64,000 bases of DNA from Niabella agricola. Lineage in GTDB: Bacteria > Bacteroidota > Bacteroidia > Chitinophagales > Chitinophagaceae. Below are positions 54,208 through 62,981 of the stretch, in pieces. Where the stretch lies: NCBI RefSeq assembly GCF_021538615.1, contig NZ_JAJHIZ010000003.1, forward strand, positions 2,604,001 through 2,668,000. The letters run 5' to 3'. The notes below the pieces were generated by a model. It had not been told where the DNA came from. It saw only the letters and a program-made list of their open reading frames with translations, and did no database searches. How positions within the stretch are numbered: position 1 is the first letter of the stretch; each line of letters begins with the position of its first letter. The translations under genes and the position numbers were made by a program.

Positions 54208-55419
54208 TCATTCATTCAAAAATACGATTTTGTCTTTAATGATATGATAAATTTTGATGGTGAGTGCCATGAACAGCATTTTACTGTTGGCGTTCCGTTC
54301 AATATAGTACGCCGCATTGTCCAACTCGGAAATAATGGCTTCCTGCTGCTCCATACCTGTAATTTTGTTGAGGCGCATGGCAAAATCCCGGTCTTTTTCG
54401 GGATAGCCCTCGCCAACGTTTTCAAATACCTGCATTTTTAAAGCCAGTTGCAGCAGGTGGTTAAAATACTGCAGGAACTGTTTTTGTTTTTCCCGGCCCA
54501 GCTTACTGATCTCATCCACCCATTTTGACTGCGCTACCGGGCCTGTTTTCATGATCGCATTTAACCAGTCGCGCAGCAATTCCTGCCAGTCTTCATCGGC
54601 ATGTTGCACCATTTGCAAGGCCATATGATAATTTCCCTGGCTTACTGCGGCAATGCGGGCTGCCGTTTCGGGATCGATATGATTGCGTTCGATAAGAGCA
54701 GTTTCAATTTCCCGGTCTTCGGGCAAGGGTACTTTTATCAGCTGTACCCGGCTGAGAATGGTAGCCAGTATCTGGCTTTCATTTTCGGCAACCAATAAGA
54801 ATACGGTGTTTGGTGGTGGTTCTTCAATCAGCTTCAGCAGCTTATTTCCTTCGTTGCCCAGGTACTCTGGCAACCACATCACCAACACTTTATACTCACT
54901 TTCAAAGCTTTTTAAATTCAGCTTTTTTATTATGTCGTTACACTCCTGTGCAGTTATATTCCCTTGTTTATTTTCGGCGCCGATAAACTGCAGCCAGTCA
55001 TAAGCATTGCCATACATATATCCTTTTAAAAATTCCCGCCATTCCACGATATAATCGGTACTGATGGGGGGCGTTCCCGCTTTTTTGGTAACAACCGGAT
55101 AGCTGAAATGAATATCGGGGTGCGCAAAAGCCGCAGCTTTTACACAAGATGGGCAGGTTCCGCAGGAATCATAGGTAATGGTATCCGGCTGCGGCTCCGG
55201 GTCTGCGTCCCCGAAAAGGGATGGCCCCTGGGGCGCAGCCGAAAGAGGACGGCTAATCCGTTCGCAAACAATATACTGTGCAAATGCCAGGGCCAGCGGT
55301 AAGGCCCCGCTGCCTTCTTTTCCCAAAAACAAAATCGCGTGCGCCAGCCGGTTCTCCTTCATCAATTCGGGGAGCTCTTTTTTCAGGGTTTGCTGGCCAA
55401 TAACCTGCTTAAACTGCAT
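54208..55419 (-). CDS. holB: DNA polymerase III clamp-loader delta' subunit
   Basis: The start is placed at the ATG at 55419 (MQFKQVIGQQTLKKELPEL), the conserved beginning of clamp-loader ATPase-like subunits; an upstream ATG adds 13 residues without family match. The 403-residue product lacks a true Walker A (GKEGSGALPLA, about 33-43), as expected for delta'. It carries a zinc-knuckle-like set Cys52, Cys86, Cys89, Cys92 (TYDSCGTCPSC), and KVLVMWLPEYLGNEGNKLLKLIEEPP plus TILSRVQ of the AAA+ sensor region. It helps load the sliding clamp during replication. It is transcribed away from tatD. Confidence 0.9.
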   Translation of the reverse strand: MQFKQVIGQQTLKKELPELMKENRLAHAILFLGKEGSGALPLALAFAQYIVCERISRPLSAAPQGPSLFGDADPEPQPDTITYDSCGTCPSCVKAAAFAHPDIHFSYPVVTKKAGTPPISTDYIVEWREFLKGYMYGNAYDWLQFIGAENKQGNITAQECNDIIKKLNLKSFESEYKVLVMWLPEYLGNEGNKLLKLIEEPPPNTVFLLVAENESQILATILSRVQLIKVPLPEDREIETALIERNHIDPETAARIAAVSQGNYHMALQMVQHADEDWQELLRDWLNAIMKTGPVAQSKWVDEISKLGREKQKQFLQYFNHLLQLALKMQVFENVGEGYPEKDRDFAMRLNKITGMEQQEAIISELDNAAYYIERNANSKMLFMALTIKIYHIIKDKIVFLNE

Positions 55420-55648
55420 GCGGCAAAAGTAGGAAGAAGGCAGCAGCTGACAGCGCATTCATTGTGAACAATATTAAAATCGATACAGAAGGTCCCGATG
55501 CCCCAAAACATTGGATTATCTAATATAAAAATGATCTTCCCGGCTATACAAGTTAGCAGACGGAGCACCTTCGAGGCTTTAATTTAGAGTGATACGGCTC
55601 ATCCACCAAAAAGATGCTATTTTGGTCTGAACAAAAACAGTGTTGCAG

Positions 55649-56299
55649 ATGGTATATACAGACGTACATACACATTCCGGCGAGTCCTGTGCACAGGTGA
55701 TCCGTATAAAAAATATGCATGAACATTTTGAGGAAATGCCCGCCGGTGGCCCCGTAAGCGTTGGTTTACACCCGTGGTGGCTCCAGGGAGCTGAAGAAAA
55801 TTTGGCGGCGCTGCAAACGGCTGCCACAGCGCCCGGCGTGATTGCCATTGGCGAATGTGGCCTGGATAAACGGGCCCAAACTGATTGGAATTTGCAGGTA
55901 CGGTTTTTTAAAGCACAGTTACAGCTGGCGGCGGACCTGCATAAACCACTGATCATTCACTGCGTAAAAGCGTTTCCTGAAATCCTCTCGCTTTTAAAAG
56001 GAATTGGGGTGCCCGTAATTTTTCACGGCGTCAACAACGGGCTACCTGCCATGGCGCCCGTGCTGGATAGTGGCTACTACCTGTCTTTTGGAAAATCTTT
56101 ATTAAAACCCGGCGATATCATCCGGACTACGTTCAATGCCGTTCCGCTTTCACAGTTGTTTCTGGAAACCGACGATTCGGGTGTTTCTGTAAAAAACATG
56201 TACAAATCTGCCGCCGAAATAAGGAATATTGATGAAAATGAAATTGCTTTGCAGCTTTTAAAAAATTTTCATTCGGTTTTTTCATATGCAGGATCTTAG
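55649..56299 (+). CDS. TatD family metal-dependent hydrolase
   Basis: The start is the ATG at 55649 (MVYTDVHTHSGE); a GTG at 55640 is less likely. The 216-residue product has the metal-binding DVHTH (Asp5, His7, His9), GECGLDK with the metal-bridging Glu, PLIIHCVK, and LFLETDDSG near the C-terminus, all in TatD order. TatD proteins are metal-dependent DNases or related phosphoesterases. It is slightly shorter than the usual 255-265 residues. Its stop overlaps the start of tcdA by 14 nt, implying co-translation. Confidence 0.9.
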   Translation: MVYTDVHTHSGESCAQVIRIKNMHEHFEEMPAGGPVSVGLHPWWLQGAEENLAALQTAATAPGVIAIGECGLDKRAQTDWNLQVRFFKAQLQLAADLHKPLIIHCVKAFPEILSLLKGIGVPVIFHGVNNGLPAMAPVLDSGYYLSFGKSLLKPGDIIRTTFNAVPLSQLFLETDDSGVSVKNMYKSAAEIRNIDENEIALQLLKNFHSVFSYAGS

Positions 56300-57011
56300 C
56301 TGGCTGTCGCGTACAACTTTATTGATTGGTGAGGAAAATTTACAGAAACTTACGAAAGCCCATGTATTGATCGTTGGTTTAGGAGGGGTCGGATCCTTTG
56401 CCGCAGAGTTTGTTTGCAGAAGCGGCGTGGGCACCATGACGATCATTGACGGAGATGTGGTGGACCCTAGCAACCGCAACCGGCAGTTACCGGCCCTTGC
56501 TACCAATCACGGTCAAAGCAAGGCGGATATTATGTCTGATCGCCTGCAGGCCATTAATCCTGAGCTGACGCTGCATACCCGTAAAACCTTTATCAATCCG
56601 GAGGCCGTTGAAGCCATTATTCAAGCCGCTTCTTACGACTATATTATCGACGCTATTGATAGCGTAACACCAAAACTTACGTTCTTAACAACTGCTTACA
56701 AACGCGGTATTCCCATTATCAGTTCGATGGGAGCCGGCGGGAAGCTGGACCCCACCCTGTTAAAGGTGGCAGACATTTCTGAAACGAAGACCTGTCCTTT
56801 TGCCCAGCAGGTACGTAAAAACCTGAAAAAAGCTGGTATCTACACGGGCATCAAAACCGTGTATTCTCCCGAAGCACCGGATAAAGCATCCCTGATCTAT
56901 ACCGACGGCAATAACTATAAGAAATCGGCTTATGGTACTATTTCCTACCTGCCCGCTACGTTTGGCGCGGTTTGCGCTTCGGTGGTGATCCGTAATCTCA
57001 CCGGAAAGTAG
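56286..57011 (+). CDS. tcdA: tRNA threonylcarbamoyladenosine dehydratase
   Basis: The 241-residue E1-like enzyme activates threonylcarbamoyladenosine (t6A) at position 37 of tRNA and cyclises it to ct6A. Seen are the nucleotide-binding HVLIVGLGGVGSFAAEFVCRSG, IIDGDVVDPSNRNRQ with the conserved Arg residues, DYIIDAIDSVTPKL and a KTVYSPE segment. Length is near the short end for the family. It overlaps tatD by 14 nt at the front and the convergent GHL10-amidase gene by 14 nt at the back. Confidence 0.92.
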   Translation: MQDLSWLSRTTLLIGEENLQKLTKAHVLIVGLGGVGSFAAEFVCRSGVGTMTIIDGDVVDPSNRNRQLPALATNHGQSKADIMSDRLQAINPELTLHTRKTFINPEAVEAIIQAASYDYIIDAIDSVTPKLTFLTTAYKRGIPIISSMGAGGKLDPTLLKVADISETKTCPFAQQVRKNLKKAGIYTGIKTVYSPEAPDKASLIYTDGNNYKKSAYGTISYLPATFGAVCASVVIRNLTGK

Positions 57012-59049
57012 TAATGCCTGTTTGCGCTTTCAGCAATGTTTTTACCTGCTTTTTTATAGACCCGTTTTCAAACAAGGGATAAATATTTTTACCCGGACAA
57101 CTGGTGATCTTACTATGATCGCGGTGTGTGGAGAGCGTTTCGGATGATAGCCGGTATTCTACACAAAGCTGGGCTATAAGCCGGGTAAGCACATCCTGCA
57201 AATGAGGTGTGAACGGCTGTTGCTCATAATTTCCCAAAAAACAAATCAGCAAATGTCCCGTAGGATCGTATTCCGTGTTGGTTTCGCCCACTGTAAGCGG
57301 GTTGCGTCCTTCAAACACAGAACCATCCGGAGCAATGAGGTAATGATAGGGAATATCCGCCCATTTACGATCAGTACCCATGCACCAGGTTTGTATATTT
57401 CTTAATCGTGTGACAGCACTGGCAATTTCCGGAAGCACCTTGCCGCCTTCATGATGCACGGTAATGCGCACCGGCCTATGTTGCTTATAGGGTTTGGCAT
57501 CCGCGGCCTGCCAGCTGCTGCGCGGCAGGATCACCACTTTATTCAGTGGCACTTCGGTTACCGGACTTTCGTTGCCACTGCGGTCTACAGCACTTACCGC
57601 AATCCGTTGAAGTGCGTGTCCGTTCGCCTGTGTATTCAATAAAAACGAGCGCTCGGCATGATTAAGGATTTTATAATTCCAGGCGGTGCCATATTGATAG
57701 TATATCACCCAATGAAACACATCGTTGTTGTTCATGTGCTTCCATTGTACCGTAACGCCATCCGCCTGTTGTACAAGGGATACTCGGGGTGCTGCCGGCG
57801 CCACTGCATCCAGCCAGGGACTGGATGGCACCAGTGCCTGCTTTTTATACGGTCCCTCCATCAGGGCGTCGGCCAGGCCCGGGTTTTTGATAACGGAAGA
57901 AATACTCCAATGTACCGCACCGCTGCTATTGGGCAATATACCCCGGTCTACCATGATCTGGTTAATCACTTCTGTAGTATTGACGCCGCTGGTATCCCGG
58001 CCTACGCTGATGCCGGGCCATAGATGCCGATGTTGTATATTTTCGGATGCCCACCAACCCAGCAATACCGGAAAGCTTTGCTCCTGGCGGCCGATAGGCC
58101 AGTAAAGCTGTGGTGAAAAATAGTCTACCCAGCCTTTATTCAGCCAGAGCCGGGCATCTGCATACAGGGCTTCATACTGGTCAAACCCGGTAACAGATTC
58201 CGGATAACCGGGGCGCCAGATACCAAAAGGGCTGATACCGAACTTAACATACTTTTTTTCTTTTTTTATTTCGGTATATAGGCGGTGTATAAAGGCATTA
58301 ACGCTTTGCCGCCGCCAATCGCCGCGGGACAACCTGCCGCCAGATCTTTGATACCGGGTCCAGCTAAGACTGTCCGGAAAATCCTCGTTGCCATTATAGG
58401 ACGGGTAAGGGTAGAAGTAATCATCAAAGTGAACACCGTCGATATCATAACGCTTTACAATGTCCATTACCACATTTACGCCATGGTCCTGCGTGGCTTT
58501 CAGGGAGGGATCAAACCACCAGTAACCTTCCTTTAACTTTACAACCAACCCGGGTTTTGTTTTTACTAAGGAGCTTCCCGTTACAGGTCCTCCGGAAACA
58601 TGATGTGCCCGGTAAGGGTTGAGCCACACATGCAGCTCCAAACCTCTTGCATGTGCCGCATCAATCCAGAATTGCAGCGGGTCATAAAAAGGCTCCGGTG
58701 CCTTTCCCTGTATACCGGTAAGAAAATAAGACCAGGGTTCCAGCGCACTTTTATACAGGGCATCCGCCTGTGGCCGCACCTGGAAGATCACCGCATTGAA
58801 GTGATGTGCCTGTAAAAAATCCAGCAATGCAAGGGCCTCCTTTTGTTGTTGCGCCACGGGCAGCCCCGGTTTGCTGGGCCAGTTGATATTGGCTACAGTG
58901 GCCACCCAAGCCGCCCTGAATTCCCGGGGAATGCGTGGAACCGGCGAAACATTTTGAGCCGGAGGCGCACCCTTCCTGTCGGATGCATAAGAAAAGCCGC
59001 TGAAAATAAAAATCGTGTATGTTGTAAGTAGCAAGAGCCTTGTATACAT
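56998..59049 (-). CDS. Peptidoglycan hydrolase: GHL10 glycoside hydrolase-like domain, Fn3 linker and C-terminal amidase_2
   Basis: The 683-residue secreted product (signal MYTRLLLLTTYTIFIFSGF) starts with a GHL10/DUF187 domain (about 42-350: FRAAWVATVANINWPS, NAVIFQVRPQADALY, VWLNPYRAHH, VDYFSPQLYWP), the family of E. coli DigH, which cuts denuded glycan strands. A fibronectin III-like segment (about 405-500) leads to an N-acetylmuramoyl-L-alanine amidase_2/PGRP domain (about 525-670) with likely zinc ligands in TVHHEG (His532/533), THRDH (His642) and SCPG (Cys651), and IPYHYLIAPDG. The amidase removes stem peptides and so makes denuded glycan. The 3' end overlaps tcdA tail-to-tail by 14 nt. 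Confidence 0.9.
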   Translation of the reverse strand: MYTRLLLLTTYTIFIFSGFSYASDRKGAPPAQNVSPVPRIPREFRAAWVATVANINWPSKPGLPVAQQQKEALALLDFLQAHHFNAVIFQVRPQADALYKSALEPWSYFLTGIQGKAPEPFYDPLQFWIDAAHARGLELHVWLNPYRAHHVSGGPVTGSSLVKTKPGLVVKLKEGYWWFDPSLKATQDHGVNVVMDIVKRYDIDGVHFDDYFYPYPSYNGNEDFPDSLSWTRYQRSGGRLSRGDWRRQSVNAFIHRLYTEIKKEKKYVKFGISPFGIWRPGYPESVTGFDQYEALYADARLWLNKGWVDYFSPQLYWPIGRQEQSFPVLLGWWASENIQHRHLWPGISVGRDTSGVNTTEVINQIMVDRGILPNSSGAVHWSISSVIKNPGLADALMEGPYKKQALVPSSPWLDAVAPAAPRVSLVQQADGVTVQWKHMNNNDVFHWVIYYQYGTAWNYKILNHAERSFLLNTQANGHALQRIAVSAVDRSGNESPVTEVPLNKVVILPRSSWQAADAKPYKQHRPVRITVHHEGGKVLPEIASAVTRLRNIQTWCMGTDRKWADIPYHYLIAPDGSVFEGRNPLTVGETNTEYDPTGHLLICFLGNYEQQPFTPHLQDVLTRLIAQLCVEYRLSSETLSTHRDHSKITSCPGKNIYPLFENGSIKKQVKTLLKAQTGITTFR

Positions 59050-59157
59050 AGCATGTTAGATAGCGCAGCTAAATGTACAACAAATTATCTGCAAGCGCTC
59101 TTTTATATAACCGGGATCCTGCTATTAAAAACACGGCCGGCCCCTTAAAACAACCGG

Positions 59158-59478
59158 TTATGCATCCTCAACTTTGTCTTCCGCCTTCTCAGCGTTCTCG
59201 ATGATATCGCCTTCTTTGAATAAAATATTTTTTACAACAAGCCGCCACTCTTGCTTTTTACGCAGCAGAAATTCAAGATCCATCGCGAAATGGATGAATT
59301 CCTCCTGTTGTGCATGCTGCATGATTTTTTGGGCTTCAGGGTCTTTTTCAACATGGATCCGTTGCTCATACCAGTCGATGGCTTCCGCTTCTTCAATCAG
59401 CGATTGTATCATGCGCGCAAAAGTGCGTACCGGTTGTGAGAGCTCCTCTGGTGGCTCATGGTATTGATCAAATCCCAT
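59158..59478 (-). CDS. Encapsulated-ferritin-like protein (EncFtn family)
   Basis: The 106-residue, two-helix product closely matches the Rhodospirillum rubrum encapsulated ferritin pattern. IEEAEAIDWYEQRI (28-41) and QQEEFIHFAMDLEFLLRK (57-74) provide Glu30, Trp36, Tyr37, Glu60 and His63, each two positions before the known iron-site residues Glu32, Trp38, Tyr39, Glu62 and His65. KNILFKEGDI parallels the conserved end of the core. EncFtn oxidises iron as a decamer inside an encapsulin shell. No encapsulin gene is in the window, and the C-terminus (ENAEKAEDKVEDA) shows no obvious targeting peptide. Confidence 0.85.
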   Translation of the reverse strand: MGFDQYHEPPEELSQPVRTFARMIQSLIEEAEAIDWYEQRIHVEKDPEAQKIMQHAQQEEFIHFAMDLEFLLRKKQEWRLVVKNILFKEGDIIENAEKAEDKVEDA

Positions 59479-59530
59479 GGTGGTTGGTTTTTACATAAAG
59501 AGATATACAACAGAAACCACCGTACAAATT

Positions 59531-60466
59531 TTAAGCCATCTTTGAGAATGAAGTTACCGTTTCAGCGGGAACCGGCATACAATAGCGGTGGATCAGGGTA
59601 TTTAAACGGCCATTTTTGATCGCCATCCTCACAAGAATTCCAAACAAAGGTTCCGCTAATTTTGCCGGGCCAACCAGCCTTGAATCGCTCAGGTATAAAA
59701 ACAATGCAAGGTCGGTGAGGCGCTTAGGAATGCCTCGTTTATTTGCAAAACCATCATTGGCCAGTCCGGTCAGGATCTGTCCGGCTTTTTCAAACCGCAG
59801 ATTCCCAGGTTGAAGCACTGTTCTTACCCGGCAGGCAATGCCGGTATTGTTGTAAAAAGAATGATGCTCGTACGCTGCAATGGTTATATGGTCCCCTTTT
59901 TTCAATTTATAATAGTTACTGCTTTTACCCACCTGAAGACTTCCTTCCAAAACTTCAAATGTTTCGGCAAACAATGTATGATAATGCCAGGGCGTTTTGT
60001 CGCCGGGATAAATAATGGCTTCGGTAACGGTTTCGGTATAACTGGCTGCAGAGCGGATGAGCTGGGCCGGCGCACGTGTAATAACGGGTTTTTCCCTTTT
60101 ACGTATGAGAAACAATGGACCAATGATGACGCAGATCAGCATAGCCATCAAATGCGGGACCATTAACCGGAGATCGCCGCTTTTATTCCATACGATCAAA
60201 AAATCCCCAAAGGGCACCACTGTTGCTGCCAGCAGACTGATCCCTAATGCGCGGCGCTGACCGGTACAAAGGAGCAGCAGGATCAATAGTCCGGAAAACA
60301 GGTCCCGGATTCCTTTAATAGTATGAAAAGAAAAGTCACCGCCCGTATTAATTCTAATTCCGTAGTCGTGCAATGCAGCTACAGGATCCAATAAAAAACG
60401 GGTCCCGATAAAAATTAACCCCAGCCCTGTAAACAGGCAAATAGCCCACGCAATTTTTGTTGTCAT
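59531..60466 (-). CDS. DUF4267-like membrane domain fused to a cupin
   Basis: The 311-residue product begins with four hydrophobic helices (about 8-26, 52-67, 70-90, 100-121) resembling DUF4267 (HTIKGIRDLFSGLLILLLL). A cupin barrel follows at about 150-220 (YPGDKTPWHYHTLFAETFEVLEGSLQVG, KKGDHITIAAYEHHSFYN) with metal-type His and Glu residues. The C-terminal 90 residues are of unknown fold. A Crp-type regulator gene lies 90 nt upstream in the same direction and could control it. The substrate is unknown. Confidence 0.75.
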   Translation of the reverse strand: MTTKIAWAICLFTGLGLIFIGTRFLLDPVAALHDYGIRINTGGDFSFHTIKGIRDLFSGLLILLLLCTGQRRALGISLLAATVVPFGDFLIVWNKSGDLRLMVPHLMAMLICVIIGPLFLIRKREKPVITRAPAQLIRSAASYTETVTEAIIYPGDKTPWHYHTLFAETFEVLEGSLQVGKSSNYYKLKKGDHITIAAYEHHSFYNNTGIACRVRTVLQPGNLRFEKAGQILTGLANDGFANKRGIPKRLTDLALFLYLSDSRLVGPAKLAEPLFGILVRMAIKNGRLNTLIHRYCMPVPAETVTSFSKMA

Positions 60467-60556
60467 ATACTTTATTTTGTTTCGACAACAAATTTCAGTT
60501 CCTTAAAAACGGATCTAATGCACCTGGGTTAACAAATGATGGCCCCTTAAAATATT

Positions 60557-61144
60557 TCAGGAGCTCTTTACACGTTGATCAAGGATTCTTTTACGGATGC
60601 GGCTGAGCGATTGAGGCTTTACTCCTACAAAAGAGGCAATATGGTACTGGGAGATACGTTGCTGCAAGTCTGGATGGTCTGTAATGAATTTACGGTACCT
60701 CGTTTCAGAATCATCGGTGTAAAAGGAATTCAGATCAGCCAGCGCCTGGATGAAGACCTGTTCGATAATGATCCGCCCCATGCGCTCACCATGGGTTAAC
60801 TCACGGTACAGTTGCTGCAGATCTGTATAGGTAATAACGTACAGCTCACTATCTTCCAATGCCTGTATCGCCTGCGCAGAAGGGATTCGGGGCACAAAGC
60901 TGCCATAGTTACTGATGAATTGGTTTTCCTGCAAAAAACCATAGGTCTTTTCCACTCCATCCACATTAATATAAAAACGCATCAGCCCCTTGCTGATAAA
61001 GCCCGCATATTTACAGATCGCTCCTTCCTGCAAAAAGAACGATCCCTTTTTATAATTCCGTTGCGTAAAAAGCCGGCTGATCACCTGCTCTTCACGCCCG
61101 CTTACAGGAATAAGCTGCCGGATAGCCTGAAATAACTGCTGCAT
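60557..61144 (-). CDS. Crp/Fnr family transcriptional regulator
   Basis: The 195-residue product has a cNMP-binding-like barrel (about 28-115: YKKGSFFLQEGAICKYAGFISKG) and a C-terminal helix-turn-helix (YHIASFVGVKPQSLSRIRKRI). It is a distant paralogue of the regulator at 46312-46899. The next gene downstream, the DUF4267-cupin fusion, is 90 nt away on the same strand and is the most likely target or operon partner. Confidence 0.87.
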   Translation of the reverse strand: MQQLFQAIRQLIPVSGREEQVISRLFTQRNYKKGSFFLQEGAICKYAGFISKGLMRFYINVDGVEKTYGFLQENQFISNYGSFVPRIPSAQAIQALEDSELYVITYTDLQQLYRELTHGERMGRIIIEQVFIQALADLNSFYTDDSETRYRKFITDHPDLQQRISQYHIASFVGVKPQSLSRIRKRILDQRVKSS

Positions 61145-61679
61145 GGTTCAAAATCTTGTTCTGTTATTTAAGACTTACGCCTCGAAGAACAGACAGAATA
61201 AATATAGGGAAGTTTTCCGACCGACCGGCATAAAGGTCGCCCCGGACAACAGCGAAAAGCGCCGCAGCTACTCCGTCTCCCCTTTGAAGATTGCGTAAAT
61301 GGCCATGGCACGTCCATGCCCCAGCTCAAATGTTTCCTTTAGCCAGTTGGTGATTTCTGTTACTTTTACACCAGGAGCCACTGGCCGCTTTTAAGCAATC
61401 TTTTTTCTGCCAGCTTTTTGAAATCTTCCGGAAATGACATCTGCAGCATTTAAATATGGTAAATATGGGTCTACCACGCAATGTTAAACAGAAAAACATC
61501 CTGTAGACACAGTCGCGAAGGCAATTTTGGGGGGCGTTTGTGTCGCATAAGCCCTGCTTCGGGCTTTAATAAGCGTTATCCGCACGCTATTGAAATAAAA
61601 CAGCTGTAATATGTTTTATTTTTACAGCAGCAATTCCGGTCTGTTCACAGACAGAAAAGCCGGCCCGTTGTTTTAAAAA
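61145..61679. other. Intergenic region with a DUF4287 gene remnant
   Basis: The 535-bp gap holds the broken DUF4287 gene (61268-61449, minus). To its right are AAGCCC/GGGCTT (61549-61566, a weak hairpin), GCTGTAA/TTACAGC (61603-61628) and the inverted repeat GTCTGT-TC-ACAGAC (61639-61652) 27 bp before the next start codon, a possible operator. No RNA gene was recognised. Confidence 0.45.
61268..61449 (-). pseudogene. Frameshifted and N-truncated DUF4287 gene
   Basis: On minus, an ATG at 61449 opens MLQMSFPEDFKKLAEKRLLK and then hits a TAA. A second frame continues the family with VAPGVKVTEITNWLKETFEL and GHGRAMAIYAIFKGETE to a TAG at 61268. Together they match the end of DUF4287 proteins (PEDFxxLAEEKG...GVKxxEIxxWLKEdfgLGHGHAMAI). 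The two pieces lie in different frames around 61375-61390, and the usual N-terminal 15-20 residues are missing behind an in-frame stop. Confidence 0.75.
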
Positions 61680-62357
61680 ATGAAGCTAAACGTAATTATA
61701 ACAGGAGCCACCGGCATGGTAGGCGAAGGAGTGTTACAGGAATGCATTGTGAATCCGGCCGTGAAAAAGATCCTGCTCATTAACCGGAAACCGAGCGGTT
61801 ATACCCACCTGAAGATCGAAGAGATCCTGCACAACAATTTTAATGATATCAGCTCTGTTGCAGACCGCTTTAAAGATTATGATGCCTGCTATTTTTGCCT
61901 GGGTGTTTCATCGGTTGGGATGAAGGAGCCGGATTATTATGCCGTTACTTACACCCTTACACTCAACTTTGCGAAGGTGTTAGCCGAACAAAATCCACAG
62001 ATGACCTTTTGCTATGTGTCTGGTGCAGGTACCGACAGCACAGAGCAGGGACGATTGATGTGGGCCAGGGTTAAGGGGAAAACGGAAAACGACCTGCTGA
62101 AATTACCTTTTAAAGCGGTGTATAATTTCAGACCCGCAGTTATGCAGCCCACTAAAGGGGCACGGAATGTAAAAAGCATTTACAAAGTAATCCTCCTGTT
62201 ATTTCCATTATTCCGGGCATTCAATCGTACCTATTTTCTAACCCTTGAAGAAGTGGGCAAGGCCATGATCAACATAGTGATTAATGGCAATCCGACTTCC
62301 ACTGTAGAAGTAAAAGACATTGCCCGGCTTTCCAAACTCAATGTGGATGCCGGGTAA
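61680..62357 (+). CDS. NAD(P)-binding Rossmann-fold (atypical SDR/NAD-dependent epimerase-like) protein
   Basis: The 225-residue product begins MKLNVIITGATGMVGEGVLQ with the TGxxGxxG dinucleotide-binding loop. CYFCLGVSSVGMKEPDYYAV and CYVSGAGTDSTEQGRLMWAR follow, as in HTATIP2-like atypical short-chain dehydrogenases. The catalytic YxxxK of classical SDRs is not clear. Function is unknown. The small inverted repeat GTCTGT/ACAGAC lies just upstream. Confidence 0.85.
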   Translation: MKLNVIITGATGMVGEGVLQECIVNPAVKKILLINRKPSGYTHLKIEEILHNNFNDISSVADRFKDYDACYFCLGVSSVGMKEPDYYAVTYTLTLNFAKVLAEQNPQMTFCYVSGAGTDSTEQGRLMWARVKGKTENDLLKLPFKAVYNFRPAVMQPTKGARNVKSIYKVILLLFPLFRAFNRTYFLTLEEVGKAMINIVINGNPTSTVEVKDIARLSKLNVDAG

Positions 62358-62394
62358 AACAGGAGCTTCCTGCTACTCATCGTCCCGTTTCAGC

Positions 62395-62871
62395 TTACAA
62401 TAAGAATGCTTTTCTTTCTTTTTCGGATGCTGCAATCGCTTTTATTACGTTGTTCCGTTTGGTTAGAAATCCGCTGAGGTATCGCTTCATGATCGTCGCA
62501 TCTATGATTCGTCCCAATATGCCCAGGGGCGACAGAAAACGGAACACATCTTTCATCAGCGTTCCACTTTCTGTAGGTTCAAAATAATGATCATGTTTTA
62601 TAAACCGGAAGGCGCCCCGCAGCTGTTCATCTCTGAAAAAAAAAGGACGGTTGTATGCGGTTATCTTTGAAGTCAGTTTCTGGCGGATTCCAAAATGTGT
62701 GGCCTGCCAGGTTACAGTTTCACCAGCACCGATCAGCCCGCTGGTTTTGCCTGCAATAGCTCTTTCCCCGGTTTGAACAGTTGAGAAATGGTGCAGGTCA
62801 ATACTTCTCGCCAAATCGAAACAGGTTTCGATATCCGCGTTGATAACTGTTTCCAGCATTATAACAGGCAT
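62395..62871 (-). CDS. SRPBCC family ligand-binding protein
   Basis: The 158-residue product opens MPVIMLETVINADIETCFDLARSIDLH, the standard first strand and helix of SRPBCC (START-like) proteins sometimes labelled cell-division inhibitor. GLIGAGETVTWQATHFGI, AYNRPFFFRDEQL, HDHYFEPTESGTLMKDVF and a final long helix complete the fold. It probably binds a hydrophobic ligand. It is convergent with the preceding gene (37 bp gap) and has its own TATCTTTG promoter element. Confidence 0.85.
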   Translation of the reverse strand: MPVIMLETVINADIETCFDLARSIDLHHFSTVQTGERAIAGKTSGLIGAGETVTWQATHFGIRQKLTSKITAYNRPFFFRDEQLRGAFRFIKHDHYFEPTESGTLMKDVFRFLSPLGILGRIIDATIMKRYLSGFLTKRNNVIKAIAASEKERKAFLL

Positions 62872-62902
62872 ATACGATCATGGTTGGGATGAACTGATCT
62901 GC

Positions 62903-62910
62903 CAAAGATA
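62903..62910 (-). promoter_or_regulatory. -7 promoter element of the SRPBCC gene
   Basis: CAAAGATA on plus reads TATCTTTG on minus, an exact TAnnTTTG match 32 nt before the start codon. No -33 element was clear. Confidence 0.35.
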
Positions 62911-62981
62911 CAGGACAGGCGGGCTGCACTATAATCTGGCTACAGGAACGCTGTTCCAATAAATACTTTAAATATAATTAA

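Noticed and set aside
61549..61566. AAGCCC/GGGCTT hairpin as a terminator
   Set aside because: The stem is short and no adequate U-tract follows on either strand; no gene ends nearby.
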